Positions 8,383 through 18,311 of a stretch of 64,000 bases of DNA are shown piece by piece. A program made the position numbers and the translations under genes. The stretch's first letter is position 1, and every line of letters begins with the position of its first letter. The stretch spans positions 372,001-436,000 of the forward strand of contig NZ_SEWZ01000004.1 of assembly GCF_004307425.1 (NCBI RefSeq). The letters are read 5' to 3'. Below the pieces are notes generated by a model. The model saw nothing but the letters and a program-made list of their open reading frames with translations, was not told the origin of the DNA and did not search any database. Source of the stretch: Aquirufa antheringensis (GTDB lineage Bacteria > Bacteroidota > Bacteroidia > Cytophagales > Spirosomataceae).

Positions 8383-8667
8383 TTACAATAAATTCGTCAA
8401 CTTCATTGCGACAGACATATCGCCAGAGATTTTCACTTTACCAGTCATAACGGCCATCATGGAGTTTAATTCACCGTTTAAGATGGAAGTGAATGTTTCC
8501 TCTGTGGTAGAGATCGTGCAATCTGAATCCAAATTTTCATTGGATACAGCTCCATCCGCACCTACGACGATGATTCCACCTGGGAAAGCGAATTTGAATG
8601 AGACACCTTGGCCGCCTTTTTGGGCAGCTAAGGCAATAATACGTTCGTTGATTTCTTGAAATGTCAT
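8383..8667 (-). CDS. SCP2 sterol-binding-like domain protein
   Basis: The small 94-residue soluble protein matches the single-domain SCP2 fold. It has an N-terminal helix with FQEINERI, then GGIIVVGADG, DCTISTTEETFTSILNG and a C-terminal MTGKVKISGDMSVAMKL stretch, which is the family hallmark. Such proteins bind lipids or acyl groups in a hydrophobic pocket; the ligand here is unknown. It is tightly linked to mnmE (3 nt) and lies 43 nt after the nuclease gene. Confidence 0.88.
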   Translation of the reverse strand: MTFQEINERIIALAAQKGGQGVSFKFAFPGGIIVVGADGAVSNENLDSDCTISTTEETFTSILNGELNSMMAVMTGKVKISGDMSVAMKLTNLL

Positions 8668-8710
8668 TTTATATCAATTTATGGGTCAAAATTACGTCAT
8701 TTTACTGAAA

Positions 8711-11533
8711 CTACACGTTTCGATGGCAAATAGCGGTAAAATCACAATAAGTGCATTGGTCTATATTCACTGTTTTCTCGAAGGCTTGATCCGTGGAAAC
8801 GAGCGACTTTACCCAATACTGTACTAGCTTCTCAGATTCTTGGATAAAATCAGCGACTGACTCTCCCTCGGTAAATTCGAGTGGCGAAGACAGGACCTTT
8901 TCATCAAAATTCCGGAATGAAATAATACCGGGTTCAATGCTGATTCGATCTACTTCCAAACCTTGTAAAAACTCTTTTCTTTCCGACGGCGCTTTTTGCA
9001 ACTCCTTCGTCACTAAAAACTTATACATCCACAACTGAAAAAGTTTGGCTTTTAGTTCCTCGTCTCTAAGCGTTTCGGCTAAACTATCCCCAGCGTCCAC
9101 ATCTTTCTTCACCACTTTTCCCGTCTTATAGTCAACAATGCGCAAAACAGATCCTCCTTTTAGATCCAATCGATCTATCCGGCCTTTCATTTTAATTGGC
9201 CACATTTCTGTACCCACTGGGATCGAAAGTACCGTATTCACTTCCTCCTCTACAGCAAGTAATTGGATTCTTTCCTCATACCAAGCAGAGGATTGATCAA
9301 AATAAGTTCCTAGCAACGTTTTAGCGACTTCTTGCAACACATAATTAAAGCCTTTCTCTACTTCGAAATTTCCTTCGCGCTCCTTGATCTCTTCCATCGC
9401 CTTTGCTAACAAAGGTTCGATTAAGGCCTTCTTTTGTGCCACATTAAGACCATCCTCATAACCGCCAGAAGCGATCATTTGTTTATCCAATAATTCCAAC
9501 ACCTTGTGTACCCAGGTCCCAAATACATCCGCCCCCATTTCATCATCGCGCTGTTTTTCCTGTTGCAGGTTGACTATTTGGGAGAAATAATACTTTAGCG
9601 AACAGCTGGCAAACATAGCAACAGAAGAAGGAGATAACCCTCTTCGAGCTAGCACATCTTTTATTTCAGCAATCAGTTCCGGCGTTTTCTCAATGCGCAA
9701 GGTTATTTCCGGATTAGAGACCTCATCTGAACTGAATTTAACGGCGGGTTCCCGAAGGTTCAAATGTGGATTCTTTTTGGCCCAATCATACCGAATCTGA
9801 CGAATAAAACGGCTTACTTCTGCTGATGATGAATCATTCTGCACATAGACCAGCATCACCTCCTTAGGACGCTGCAATAATCGATAGAAGTGATAACTCG
9901 TCACCGCATCCGCTTGTGTAAACGTAGGTAGCGAAAAGGCCGCCATATTCGCAATATCAACAGGAATCAAACTTTCGCGCTTCCGCGTTCCAGGTAAACT
10001 TCCTTCATTTAGCGATAAAACAATCACCCGGTCAAAATCCAAGGTCCTCGTTTCTAACAACCCCATCACGTGCAAGGAACGTTTCTCCGCGCCTTCAAAA
10101 GTCATTTTTTGCTGCTGCACCATTTGCTTGCAAAGTGCTTGGCCACTTTTAACTGATATAAAGGGATTCGCCTGAGCGATCTCTTCTAACTTATCTAACA
10201 CGGTCAAAGCCTGCAAAATGGCCTGCGATTCCGAATCCCAATCATCCTTATCTGTTTTGTACAGAATATCCGTTAATAAGCGAATCAAAGCTTTCAGGCA
10301 ATCTTCGAAAGTGGATGAAGACGATATAAAAATAGTACCCCCGCTCGGAACTTGTGAGAGATATAAATCTGTCTCTTTCCAGGCAGGTAGCTTGACGGAA
10401 TTCATCAATGGATGCTCTTTCAACGCTTTTACTAGTGAAACTGGGTATTTTTCCAAAGGCACCATGGACCACCACATCTCCATCAACGAAAACACTTGGG
10501 ACTTCTTCAACGAATAGCCCATCGTAATATTCAGACGGTCTTCAAATTCCCCTAAATAGGGCAATAAAGAATCTAAAAGGCTCTCATCCCCTAAAACGAG
10601 GGCCACCTGTTCCAAATCCCCGTGTTCACTTTGCCATGCACGAATTTGCTCCAAAGCCACAAAAATCTGGGCCGATGGATTCGCTAAACCCACAATCTCC
10701 ACTTCTTTTGGCTTTTCTAACAAATCCCGTCCCATCCAATGAAATGGACCGCGCGATAAATAGGCTGGATCCGCCGGATTCGCATAGGTTTTCAGCCAAT
10801 TACCTGCCCTGTGATGCTTGCTTTTGGCATAATATTCATCTGCATCCCAAAGCGTCTGCGCCACATTCTCCCGCAATAGCAAACGAATGATGGTCTCCTC
10901 GGATTTAGAAAGCGCATTAAAACCAACAAAATAAATCTGCTTAAAACCGAGTGATTTACCCGCCTCTAACAGCTCCACTAGTTTGCGATAAGCGAGTCCA
11001 CGATAGGTAGTTCCCTTCGATTCTAACCTACTTTTCAGCCGAATATAGACCTCTAAAAGCGAATCATATAATTTGAAATAAGCCTGTGTATTAGCCGTAA
11101 TCCACTCATCTGCGTGATCTTGACCATATTCTTGTCCCCAGCGCTCAATCGATTTAGCTTCAGAAAGAAAGGAAAACAAGGCCGATGGATCCACTAAATA
11201 CAGATCCAGGGTATCGAAATCCTTCAACATCATCTGCCCCCAAGTCACAAAACGATCAAAATCAACTTTCGAATCAACCTCCTTGAAACAGGCATAGGCC
11301 TCCATCAACAAGTCAATCGGATCCTCTAGCACCGAATCCGTCATCTGCAAAGCAAATTCCTCAATCGTAAAAAAAGAAGGGGACAGAAAAGGTCTATCCC
11401 CTCTAATTGCTAATTCCTTCTTTAGGTAAAGGATACCCCGTTGCGAGGGCATCACCACGGCAATATCTTTCAATTCCTCCATACCATACGTATGGAAGAG
11501 GTGATCTGCCGTTTTACCTAAAAATGTCTGCAT
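8711..11533 (-). CDS. AddB-like PD-(D/E)XK nuclease with Fe-S cysteines
   Basis: The protein is 940 residues from the chosen start MQTFLGKTADH. An upstream in-frame extension of 51 codons lies inside the GMC gene and is rejected. The start shares one base with the GMC stop (TAATG), implying translational coupling. The N-terminal half is a helicase-like but inactive module with VVMPSQRGILYLKKEL. The C-terminal half holds the RecB-type nuclease, with IDRLDLKGG and IVDYKTGK. Cys in FASCSLKYYF and CTYCDFTAIC at the end match the AddB iron-sulfur clasp. It should act with an AddA helicase in double-strand break repair. AddA is not in the window. Confidence 0.85.
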   Translation of the reverse strand: MQTFLGKTADHLFHTYGMEELKDIAVVMPSQRGILYLKKELAIRGDRPFLSPSFFTIEEFALQMTDSVLEDPIDLLMEAYACFKEVDSKVDFDRFVTWGQMMLKDFDTLDLYLVDPSALFSFLSEAKSIERWGQEYGQDHADEWITANTQAYFKLYDSLLEVYIRLKSRLESKGTTYRGLAYRKLVELLEAGKSLGFKQIYFVGFNALSKSEETIIRLLLRENVAQTLWDADEYYAKSKHHRAGNWLKTYANPADPAYLSRGPFHWMGRDLLEKPKEVEIVGLANPSAQIFVALEQIRAWQSEHGDLEQVALVLGDESLLDSLLPYLGEFEDRLNITMGYSLKKSQVFSLMEMWWSMVPLEKYPVSLVKALKEHPLMNSVKLPAWKETDLYLSQVPSGGTIFISSSSTFEDCLKALIRLLTDILYKTDKDDWDSESQAILQALTVLDKLEEIAQANPFISVKSGQALCKQMVQQQKMTFEGAEKRSLHVMGLLETRTLDFDRVIVLSLNEGSLPGTRKRESLIPVDIANMAAFSLPTFTQADAVTSYHFYRLLQRPKEVMLVYVQNDSSSAEVSRFIRQIRYDWAKKNPHLNLREPAVKFSSDEVSNPEITLRIEKTPELIAEIKDVLARRGLSPSSVAMFASCSLKYYFSQIVNLQQEKQRDDEMGADVFGTWVHKVLELLDKQMIASGGYEDGLNVAQKKALIEPLLAKAMEEIKEREGNFEVEKGFNYVLQEVAKTLLGTYFDQSSAWYEERIQLLAVEEEVNTVLSIPVGTEMWPIKMKGRIDRLDLKGGSVLRIVDYKTGKVVKKDVDAGDSLAETLRDEELKAKLFQLWMYKFLVTKELQKAPSERKEFLQGLEVDRISIEPGIISFRNFDEKVLSSPLEFTEGESVADFIQESEKLVQYWVKSLVSTDQAFEKTVNIDQCTYCDFTAICHRNV

Positions 11534-13239
11534 TATAAATTTCCTTTTTTCATTTCTTTCACCGCAAAATCTACCGCACGAGCAGTAAAGGCCATGTACG
11601 TTAGCGATGGGTTTTGGGTAGAGGTAGAGGTCATACAAGCTCCGTCCGTCACAAACACGTTCTTGACGTGGTGCATTTGATTCCACTTATTTAAAAGAGA
11701 CGTCTTCGGATCTGATCCCATTCTCACTCCTCCCATTTCGTGGATATCTAATCCAGCGGGAGCATGTGAATCGCGGGTTTTGATGTTCTTGAAGCCAGCC
11801 TTCTCGTACATTTCGGTGAATTGATCGATAAAATCTTTGACCATCAGATCATCATTATTATCGTAGCTCACGTCCATATGAAGCAATGGCATTCCCCAGG
11901 CATCTTTTTTAGTAGCGTCCAAAGCCACTTTGTTACTTTCCTTCGGAATCGTTTCCCCCATCATGTGCGATCCAGCATACCAGTTCGACCACTTCGGGTT
12001 CAATAAGGAATTCTTCAAGCTCTCGCCCACCGAACTTTGATCTGCGTGCGTTCCTCTTCCACCACTCATTCCAGCCGCATAACCGCGTAAGAAGTTTGTT
12101 TCTTGCTTGTATAGATTTCTAAAACGAGGAATATACCCTGAATTAGGACGTCCTCCGGAAGTTTTATAGTCTAATAACCCCTCGTATTCCGCAGACAAGG
12201 AAGCACGGTAATTGTGGAAAGCTACGTGCGTTCCTAATAGACCGCTGTCGTTTCCTAAACCGTTCGGGAAGCGAGAAGACTTCGAATTCAATAAAATTAA
12301 GTTTGTATTGATGGCAGCAGCTGTCACAAAAATGACTTTAGCATAATATTCCACCATCTCTTTCGTGTGCGCATCTACGACACGAACTCCTACCGCTTTT
12401 TGTTTCTTTTCATCATAAATGATCGAATGAACTACGGAATCCGTTCTTAACGTCATATTACCCGTCTTTGCAGCCCAAGGCAACGTAGACGAATTGGCGC
12501 TGAAATAACCACCGTATGGGCAACCTCTTTGGCATAAATTACGACCCAAACATGTCCCACGTCCCTGTTGAATATGAATATCACGCGGTTCCGTTAAATG
12601 AGCACAGCGACCAATGATGACGTGACGATCTGCATACAAACGTTTCATCTCTTTTTGGAAATGTTTCTCCACACAGGTTAATTCCATCGGGGGTAAAAAG
12701 TCGCCATCCGGTAAGGAATCCAATCCATCCTTATTACCCGAAATACCAGCGAAATGCTCCACATAGGAATACCAAGGGTCTATTTCCTTGTAAGTGATCG
12801 GCCACGGCACCGCGAATCCATCACGCGCTGGACCATCAAAATCTAATTGAGACCAACGTTGTGTTTGACGCGCCCATAGAAGTGATTTTCCTCCGGTTTG
12901 GTAGCCACGGATCCAATCAAATGGTTTATCTTGAATGTATGGATGCTCTGCATCTTTTACGAAAAAGTGCTTCGCATCTTCTCTGAAGGCATAACACTTC
13001 GAAATGATCGGATTTTCATCGATCTCCTGTTTCGTTAATTGCCCTCTATGTTCCATTTCCCAAGGACTCAACAAAGTCGTCGGATAATCTTCATTATGGG
13101 TCACTTTACGGCCTCTTTCGAGCACCAAAGTCTTGATTCCTTTATCACAAAATTCCTTAGCAGCCCATCCGCCCGCCATACCAGAACCTATCACAATCGC
13201 ACCATAAGTACGTTTTTCAGCATTAGTTAAAATATTCAT
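11533..13239 (-). CDS. GMC-family FAD oxidoreductase (gluconate dehydrogenase-like large subunit)
   Basis: The 568-residue flavoprotein has an N-terminal dinucleotide-binding motif GSGMAGGWAAKE near residues 18-29. Its C-terminal part carries HEMGGVRMG and a Thr/Asn-rich STSTQNPSLTYMAF, as in gluconate/2-keto-gluconate dehydrogenases. CLGRNLCQRGCPYGG is a Cys-rich segment typical of this subgroup. It should oxidise a sugar or polyol hydroxyl group. The subunit-3-like gene lies 8 nt upstream, supporting a complex. It has no signal peptide of its own, so it may be exported with the Tat-dependent partner, which is inferred from related systems. Confidence 0.88.
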   Translation of the reverse strand: MNILTNAEKRTYGAIVIGSGMAGGWAAKEFCDKGIKTLVLERGRKVTHNEDYPTTLLSPWEMEHRGQLTKQEIDENPIISKCYAFREDAKHFFVKDAEHPYIQDKPFDWIRGYQTGGKSLLWARQTQRWSQLDFDGPARDGFAVPWPITYKEIDPWYSYVEHFAGISGNKDGLDSLPDGDFLPPMELTCVEKHFQKEMKRLYADRHVIIGRCAHLTEPRDIHIQQGRGTCLGRNLCQRGCPYGGYFSANSSTLPWAAKTGNMTLRTDSVVHSIIYDEKKQKAVGVRVVDAHTKEMVEYYAKVIFVTAAAINTNLILLNSKSSRFPNGLGNDSGLLGTHVAFHNYRASLSAEYEGLLDYKTSGGRPNSGYIPRFRNLYKQETNFLRGYAAGMSGGRGTHADQSSVGESLKNSLLNPKWSNWYAGSHMMGETIPKESNKVALDATKKDAWGMPLLHMDVSYDNNDDLMVKDFIDQFTEMYEKAGFKNIKTRDSHAPAGLDIHEMGGVRMGSDPKTSLLNKWNQMHHVKNVFVTDGACMTSTSTQNPSLTYMAFTARAVDFAVKEMKKGNL

Positions 13240-13247
13240 CGCTCGGT

Positions 13248-13736
13248 TTATTTTTTAAGAGGTTCACAGCCATTGAAAAATCCAGGTGCCATCACATAAT
13301 TCTGGTGATTCACCATCACGTATTCCGTGGTCATATAACCGCGAATCGTCAGGCCCTTCAACGTGGCCATGGCTTTCTGCGCATCAGCACCCTGTTTGCC
13401 TTGTTCGATTTGGAAAAACAATTGCTCCTTTTCGGACTCAGAAACCTTCTCAATAGACGGTAAAGCCGCTAAAACCTTCATCAATGTGGTAGAGGTAGCA
13501 GGCTCATAGCAATCGCGAAGCATCACCTTCACATAAGCTGGAACGCCTAAGGAAACGGCCCCAGGAATACTGGATTCAGGAATGATCACTCCCATCCAAG
13601 CTTGTAATAATTGGTCTTGATCAGCGCTCCATTGAATGCTGGGCGCATTGGCTGCTTTGAGATCTGTAAAAACAACGCTGCCTAAGGTAGCGAGCGCCAT
13701 TCCTTTCACCCAATTTCTGCGAGAAATCGATTTCAT
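13248..13736 (-). CDS. Gluconate 2-dehydrogenase subunit 3-like protein with Tat signal
   Basis: The 162-residue protein starts with a twin-arginine signal, SRRNWVKGMALATLG, followed by a hydrophobic stretch and AANA. The mature part matches the small subunit 3 family (IPESSIPGAVSLGVPAYVKVML). In known membrane gluconate dehydrogenases this subunit accompanies the GMC flavoprotein, probably as its export partner. The gene order here, subunit 3 then GMC, fits. No cytochrome c subunit is encoded nearby, so the electron acceptor is unknown. Confidence 0.87.
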   Translation of the reverse strand: MKSISRRNWVKGMALATLGSVVFTDLKAANAPSIQWSADQDQLLQAWMGVIIPESSIPGAVSLGVPAYVKVMLRDCYEPATSTTLMKVLAALPSIEKVSESEKEQLFFQIEQGKQGADAQKAMATLKGLTIRGYMTTEYVMVNHQNYVMAPGFFNGCEPLKK

Positions 13737-13759
13737 AATTTATCTAGGTTTACTGTTTT

Positions 13760-15706
13760 TTAATCAAATAATAGCCAACGAACACCATAACCGAAGGAAC
13801 GAGCCATCGCAGGATGTAAGTAAGCGGTATAGTAATTCGAATTTAACAATCCTTGTGTTACATTCTGCATTTTGAAGAAAAGTCGAACTCGGTTAATACG
13901 TAAAGTCACATAGGCATCTGCCTGAACAAAAGCAGGGATTTCGTAGCGATCTTGCAGATGAAATTGCTGCATCGTGGGCATATACGCATCTGCAAAATAG
14001 GCCGATTGATGCTGTACATCCACACCAAACTGCATATACAACAATTTCTTATACTGTACATTCAGGGCAAGATTCGCATTAGCAACCAAGTTTGGCATCC
14101 TAATCACATCAGGTCCCGTCTTTGTATTGGCTAAAACCAAGGCAGACCATTCAAAACGCTTGAACGTCCCTCCTGCTGAAAATCCTGTTCTAAATACACC
14201 TATCGCATCACCTGCTTGCTTAGCGGTAGATAAGGTATCAAAATAGGCATAATTCGCGATGCGTTGAATCGTCGCGGTTGGACGGAAATAGACGTTTTTC
14301 GTATGAAGATCTAAGGTTCCTGTTAACTCATCAAATAGGACATTATCAAACGATTGATTCCATCGAAAAGCAGCATTATAAGTCCAATTCTGAGCGATCG
14401 AAGGACTCACAGAAATGCGACTCGCCTTAACTTGAAAAAACGGAGAAATAAAGCTAGCCTGCAGGCGGTAATCGGATCCTACTAAATATTCTCCATCTGC
14501 GGTAAAGTCGATCTTGTCATTGAATTTTTGCTGCAAAAACAGACCCACGTAGTTTTCTAAACGATTCTTTTGCAAACTTGCCATCGGGTTATTCACATCC
14601 CAATAGCGTTGTTTGAAATAAGTTCTATAGGTAAATCCTCGAAAAATTCCTTTTATACCCGTCTGATGCGCGTAGGATTGCCATTGATTCTCATTGTACA
14701 AGGAATCCGTTTGCGTGCCGTAATTCTTCGGGTAAAACGATTTAGTCAGATTCGTAGCAAAATCAAGGTCCTTAAACTTCGCAGTCCGATTTTCTACATC
14801 TACTCGCTGAAAGAATTGCAATCCTTTAAACCCGATGAACTCGTGGTAAAAATGGAATTTGATAAAAGAATCATTGGACTGAACTCCTGAAGTGGCAAAT
14901 AATGCTCCGTTATCCGTGTAATTCAAAGCCGTAGTCGGATCTAAGCCATTCAACAATTGCAATCCACCTTGGTCTTGAATTCCTTGATCAAAATAGTTTA
15001 AATAGGATAAAAGTCGATACCGGTTGTTACGGGTTCTGAAATTAGTCTGGAATAATACACCCCATTGTTCAGTCAAAGTTTGATTCCCTGATTTATATTT
15101 CGAATCGGTCAAAAACTTATCCGAAACCTGCCTCTGAATCTCAAAACCCATATTCCAAAGCGAATCCACATTTCGCGCGAATGTAAAATTCAGACGCGTT
15201 TGGCCACCCGCTCCTAAATAATATTCAATGTCAGAATAGGGAGATTTGGATTGGTAATACTTGACCTCATCCGTTGCAAAAGCATAGGGCATATAGGCAT
15301 TATAGCCTAATTGTGTCCCTATTTGATCTGGTTTATTGACAAAAATATTCCGAACCGCCGTACCTTCATTCCCTAAATGAGCCGTCAAAAAGCCCGATCT
15401 CTCCTGAAATAAATAGCGGTGAAACAAGTGTAGACTCGTATCAACTGATTTTTTTGCTCCTCGCCCATTCAACACATCTTCTTCGTTAAAATAAGACATG
15501 GTTTGAGGTCCATAGAGCATTTTAGTGGAGTCATCCAAAGCCGCACGCCCAGACTTCCCATTTGAAACGGGCTTAGGTGCGTTGGGATCCTTAGGCGCCA
15601 TAGGATCAGGGAAAGAATTCCGATCCCCTCCTGCGGACTGCAAAGTCTGTGCAAAAGCGGGCGAAATACCCCATAAAACAAGAAGAAATATCAGTCTATA
15701 CTTCAC
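13760..15706 (-). CDS. Putative outer-membrane porin
   Basis: The 648-residue protein has a cleavable signal peptide (YRLIFLLVLWGISPAFAQ). The mature protein is rich in alternating aromatic/polar beta strands and ends in a strand finishing VRWLLFD. It matches the Bacteroidota 'putative porin' family by overall look (an early NEEDVLNGRG, HLFHRYLFQERSG and LGNEGTAVRN). It presumably forms an outer-membrane barrel; the substrate is unknown. It lies between lpxK (9 nt upstream) and the dehydrogenase pair (23 nt downstream), so it may supply substrate for that pair, which is only inference. Confidence 0.8.
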   Translation of the reverse strand: MKYRLIFLLVLWGISPAFAQTLQSAGGDRNSFPDPMAPKDPNAPKPVSNGKSGRAALDDSTKMLYGPQTMSYFNEEDVLNGRGAKKSVDTSLHLFHRYLFQERSGFLTAHLGNEGTAVRNIFVNKPDQIGTQLGYNAYMPYAFATDEVKYYQSKSPYSDIEYYLGAGGQTRLNFTFARNVDSLWNMGFEIQRQVSDKFLTDSKYKSGNQTLTEQWGVLFQTNFRTRNNRYRLLSYLNYFDQGIQDQGGLQLLNGLDPTTALNYTDNGALFATSGVQSNDSFIKFHFYHEFIGFKGLQFFQRVDVENRTAKFKDLDFATNLTKSFYPKNYGTQTDSLYNENQWQSYAHQTGIKGIFRGFTYRTYFKQRYWDVNNPMASLQKNRLENYVGLFLQQKFNDKIDFTADGEYLVGSDYRLQASFISPFFQVKASRISVSPSIAQNWTYNAAFRWNQSFDNVLFDELTGTLDLHTKNVYFRPTATIQRIANYAYFDTLSTAKQAGDAIGVFRTGFSAGGTFKRFEWSALVLANTKTGPDVIRMPNLVANANLALNVQYKKLLYMQFGVDVQHQSAYFADAYMPTMQQFHLQDRYEIPAFVQADAYVTLRINRVRLFFKMQNVTQGLLNSNYYTAYLHPAMARSFGYGVRWLLFD

Positions 15707-15715
15707 GCTACAAAT

Positions 15716-16720
15716 TTAGTTTTTTCCTAACCAGTCCCAAAACTGTTCTTCCTGATCAATGAAATACATTTCCATTGGCAAATAATATAAATGGTTCGCT
15801 AGATTAGGCAATTGCGCTAATTCAGCCTTTAAACGCACATAATCCTTGTGAGTAGTCAAAAATCCCTCGTCCCCTGCCATCATTTTGGCCTGTTGCTCTA
15901 ACTCTAACAATTCAATCTCCGTAAACCGGTGGTGATCAGCATAAATCACCTCCTCTTGAATTTGACCTAAGGAAGCGGCATAGGCGAAAAAGGGCTTGGG
16001 ATCTGCAATTCCGGCAAATAAAGACCATTTACTCGGTAAATATTCCCTTGAACCTTGCGGCTTGCCATATCGGACACTCGTATAAAAGATCGGTTTCTCC
16101 TCCTTGGTATTCCGCAAAACGCCTTGGGCAAAATTCGATTTTTGTTCTTTCGTTAAAATACCCGGACAACGGGTCACGATCACCGCATCTGCTCGTTTAA
16201 TTCCTTTAGCAGACTCCCGTAAACGTCCCTGAGGCAGCATAGAATCGGTATAAAAAGGCTGTGAGAAGGTAGAACAAACCAAATTGACAGACCCTTTTAT
16301 CGAGCGATGTTGAAAAGCATCGTCTAATAAAAGTACATCCACTTCCGGCATTTGCTGAACTCCTTTCACCCTATTTTCACAAACGACCACTGGCAGTTCA
16401 GGAAATACCGTTTTATAGGCCAAAGGTTCATCGCCCACCTCCTCCGCCGTCGAATCTACTTGCACGTTTAGATAGCCCTTCGTTTTACGGCCATACCCAC
16501 GGCTTAAAATCCCTAATCGATCGTCTCCGCGCCAGTTTTGGACCAAATAAGTAACTAAAGGACTCTTCCCCGTTCCACCTACCGACAAATTGCCCACCAC
16601 AATGATGCGCGGTTTATCAAAGGAGGTAGACGGCAAAATTCCCCAGTCATAGAGTTTATTCCGGACGTAGGTAATCAGGCCAAAAAGCAAGGACGGAAGA
16701 ATGGTAATTAGCTGCTTCAT
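15716..16720 (-). CDS. lpxK: Tetraacyldisaccharide 4'-kinase LpxK
   Basis: The 334-residue enzyme phosphorylates the 4' position of the lipid A disaccharide precursor at the inner membrane. The P-loop GNLSVGGTGKSPLV near residues 43-56 is the LpxK hallmark, preceded by a short N-terminal membrane-associated helix. LLLDDAFQHRSIKG contains the conserved DDxxQHR motif. It heads the long minus-strand run and is divergent from menC across 68 nt. Confidence 0.96.
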   Translation of the reverse strand: MKQLITILPSLLFGLITYVRNKLYDWGILPSTSFDKPRIIVVGNLSVGGTGKSPLVTYLVQNWRGDDRLGILSRGYGRKTKGYLNVQVDSTAEEVGDEPLAYKTVFPELPVVVCENRVKGVQQMPEVDVLLLDDAFQHRSIKGSVNLVCSTFSQPFYTDSMLPQGRLRESAKGIKRADAVIVTRCPGILTKEQKSNFAQGVLRNTKEEKPIFYTSVRYGKPQGSREYLPSKWSLFAGIADPKPFFAYAASLGQIQEEVIYADHHRFTEIELLELEQQAKMMAGDEGFLTTHKDYVRLKAELAQLPNLANHLYYLPMEMYFIDQEEQFWDWLGKN

Positions 16721-16788
16721 ATAATAACCTTAAAGCTAAAAATAATACGGGAGGGCACAAAATCGAATAGAAAATAATAAATTGCATC

Positions 16789-17838
16789 ATGTCAAAAATC
16801 AGCCTCCGATTTCATCCGCACGAACTCCTATTTCATTTCGAAGCAGGAACTTCCCGGGGTGTTCTAACGAAGAAGAAATCCTATTTTGTCGAGCTTTCGG
16901 ATGGTGTTCGATGCGGCATTGGAGAAGCTGGACCATTATATGGTTTAAGCCCTGAGTATTCGGAGGATTGCGCTGCTGCCTTTGAAAAAGCTTTGCGGCC
17001 TTTTCAAGGGTTATCCTTACCGACAGACATAAAAGAATGGATTGCTGAAATCCCTTTCGAACAACCTTCTTTTCGATTCGCCTTAGAAACGGCCTACCAC
17101 GATTTCGCCGCGCCATTTACCAATAGATTTGCTCAGGGAGAAAAATCTCTACCCATCAATGGGCTCATCTGGATGGGTAGTGCCGACTTTATGCGCGAGC
17201 AAATCGAACAAAAATTAGCACAAGGTTTTTCTTGCCTTAAATTAAAGATCGGTGCGATTGATTTTGAAACCGAGCTTTCGCTTTTGAAAAGCATTCGCTC
17301 TCGCTTTTCCGCAGAACAATTAATTTTACGTGTCGATGCAAATGGCGCCTTTTCACCTGCTGAGGCACCCTATAAACTAGAGAAATTAGCCGCTTACGAC
17401 CTGCATTCCATCGAACAGCCCATTAAAGCTGGTCAAGTAGAAGAAATGCGAAAGCTCATTGCTCTACAAATACTCCCCATCGCCTTAGATGAAGAATTGA
17501 TAGGGATGCAAGACAAATCTATCGCCTCATTCATCGACCCCGATTACATCATCTTAAAGCCAAGCTTTTTAGGTGGAATCCAAGCGACCCGCGATTGGAT
17601 AAATTGGGCTACAGAAAAGGGAAAAGATTGGTGGATTACCTCTGCTTTAGAATCCAACATCGGATTACAAGCCATCGCTCAATTGACTGGGGATTATGAC
17701 GTAAAAATTCCACAAGGCTTAGGAACTGGGCAACTCTACACGAATAATTTTGCCTCGGGATTATCGATCGAAAAAGGAAATATTCTTTTTGACCCCACAT
17801 TTCCAAGGGAATCTCCGTTTCAGCCCCTATCTTTGTAA
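16789..17838 (+). CDS. menC: o-Succinylbenzoate synthase-like enolase-superfamily enzyme (MenC)
   Basis: The 349-residue protein belongs to the muconate-lactonizing subgroup of the enolase superfamily. It has the catalytic KLKIG lysine pair near residue 153, then the metal ligands in RVDANG, SIEQPIK and LDEEL, and the second lysine in ILKPSFLGG. This set fits OSB synthase of menaquinone synthesis, expected in this phylum. A dipeptide epimerase cannot be excluded fully, since no other men gene is adjacent. The N-terminal capping domain starts directly at the chosen ATG. Confidence 0.85.
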   Translation: MSKISLRFHPHELLFHFEAGTSRGVLTKKKSYFVELSDGVRCGIGEAGPLYGLSPEYSEDCAAAFEKALRPFQGLSLPTDIKEWIAEIPFEQPSFRFALETAYHDFAAPFTNRFAQGEKSLPINGLIWMGSADFMREQIEQKLAQGFSCLKLKIGAIDFETELSLLKSIRSRFSAEQLILRVDANGAFSPAEAPYKLEKLAAYDLHSIEQPIKAGQVEEMRKLIALQILPIALDEELIGMQDKSIASFIDPDYIILKPSFLGGIQATRDWINWATEKGKDWWITSALESNIGLQAIAQLTGDYDVKIPQGLGTGQLYTNNFASGLSIEKGNILFDPTFPRESPFQPLSL

Positions 17839-17855
17839 AAACAAATCCGTTTAGA

Positions 17856-18254
17856 ATGAATACGATTGATGAGGCGATGATCGCCATCTTAGAAAAGCGA
17901 TTAGAATTGAGCAAATTGAACTACTCAGATGATACTTACGATGATGTAGAGGAAATGCTACACGATTTGGAAGATGATTTCAATGAGAAATACGGAGATC
18001 AATTAGAAGACATTTTGGAGAAAGTGCATTTAAAGCACTGCCCAGAATCGGATGTTTTATTACCTACGGCCTATTTAGCAAAGAAATTCGTGGAAACGGC
18101 TGATGGCGAAATCGAAATTGGTATGAAAGAAGGCGTTGAAGTAGAATGGATCGAAGATCCAGTTGCAAACGCTCGCTTAGTCTTGTTACCCGCTCCTACC
18201 CGCGTTTTATTGATGACACCTAAGGGCATCGATATTGTCTGGGAAGCAGAATAA
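17856..18254 (+). CDS. Acidic conserved hypothetical protein
   Basis: I do not recognise this 132-residue protein. It is strongly acidic in its first half (DDTYDDVEEMLHDLEDDF) and predicted helical there. The second half has short strands with LLPAPTRVLLMTPKG. It has no signal peptide or membrane helix. It starts 17 nt after menC and is probably co-transcribed. Its last 24 nt, including the stop, are repeated in tandem just downstream. Confidence 0.7.
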   Translation: MNTIDEAMIAILEKRLELSKLNYSDDTYDDVEEMLHDLEDDFNEKYGDQLEDILEKVHLKHCPESDVLLPTAYLAKKFVETADGEIEIGMKEGVEVEWIEDPVANARLVLLPAPTRVLLMTPKGIDIVWEAE

Positions 18255-18281
18255 ACTATATTGTCTGGGAAGCAGAATAAA
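18232..18281 (+). repeat. Tandem duplication of a gene 3' end
   Basis: A 24-nt sequence covering the last codons and stop of the acidic protein gene (18232-18255) is repeated exactly at 18258-18281, with a 2-nt spacer. The 26-nt period is not a multiple of three and lies after the stop, so the protein is unchanged. Confidence 0.95.
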
Positions 18282-18284
18282 TAG

Positions 18285-18311
18285 AAAGGGGCTCGATGAG
18301 CCCCTTTTTTT
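18285..18311. terminator. Bidirectional terminator between the acidic protein gene and hemF
   Basis: A GC-rich stem, AAAGGGGCTC paired with GAGCCCCTTT, has a GAT triloop and is followed by a T tract. Its distal end overlaps the hemF stop codon. Confidence 0.93.

Noticed and set aside
11533-11686. Longer N-terminus of the AddB-like protein
   Set aside because: The extra 51 codons lie inside the GMC oxidoreductase gene and lack family similarity; the ATG overlapping the GMC stop is the natural start.
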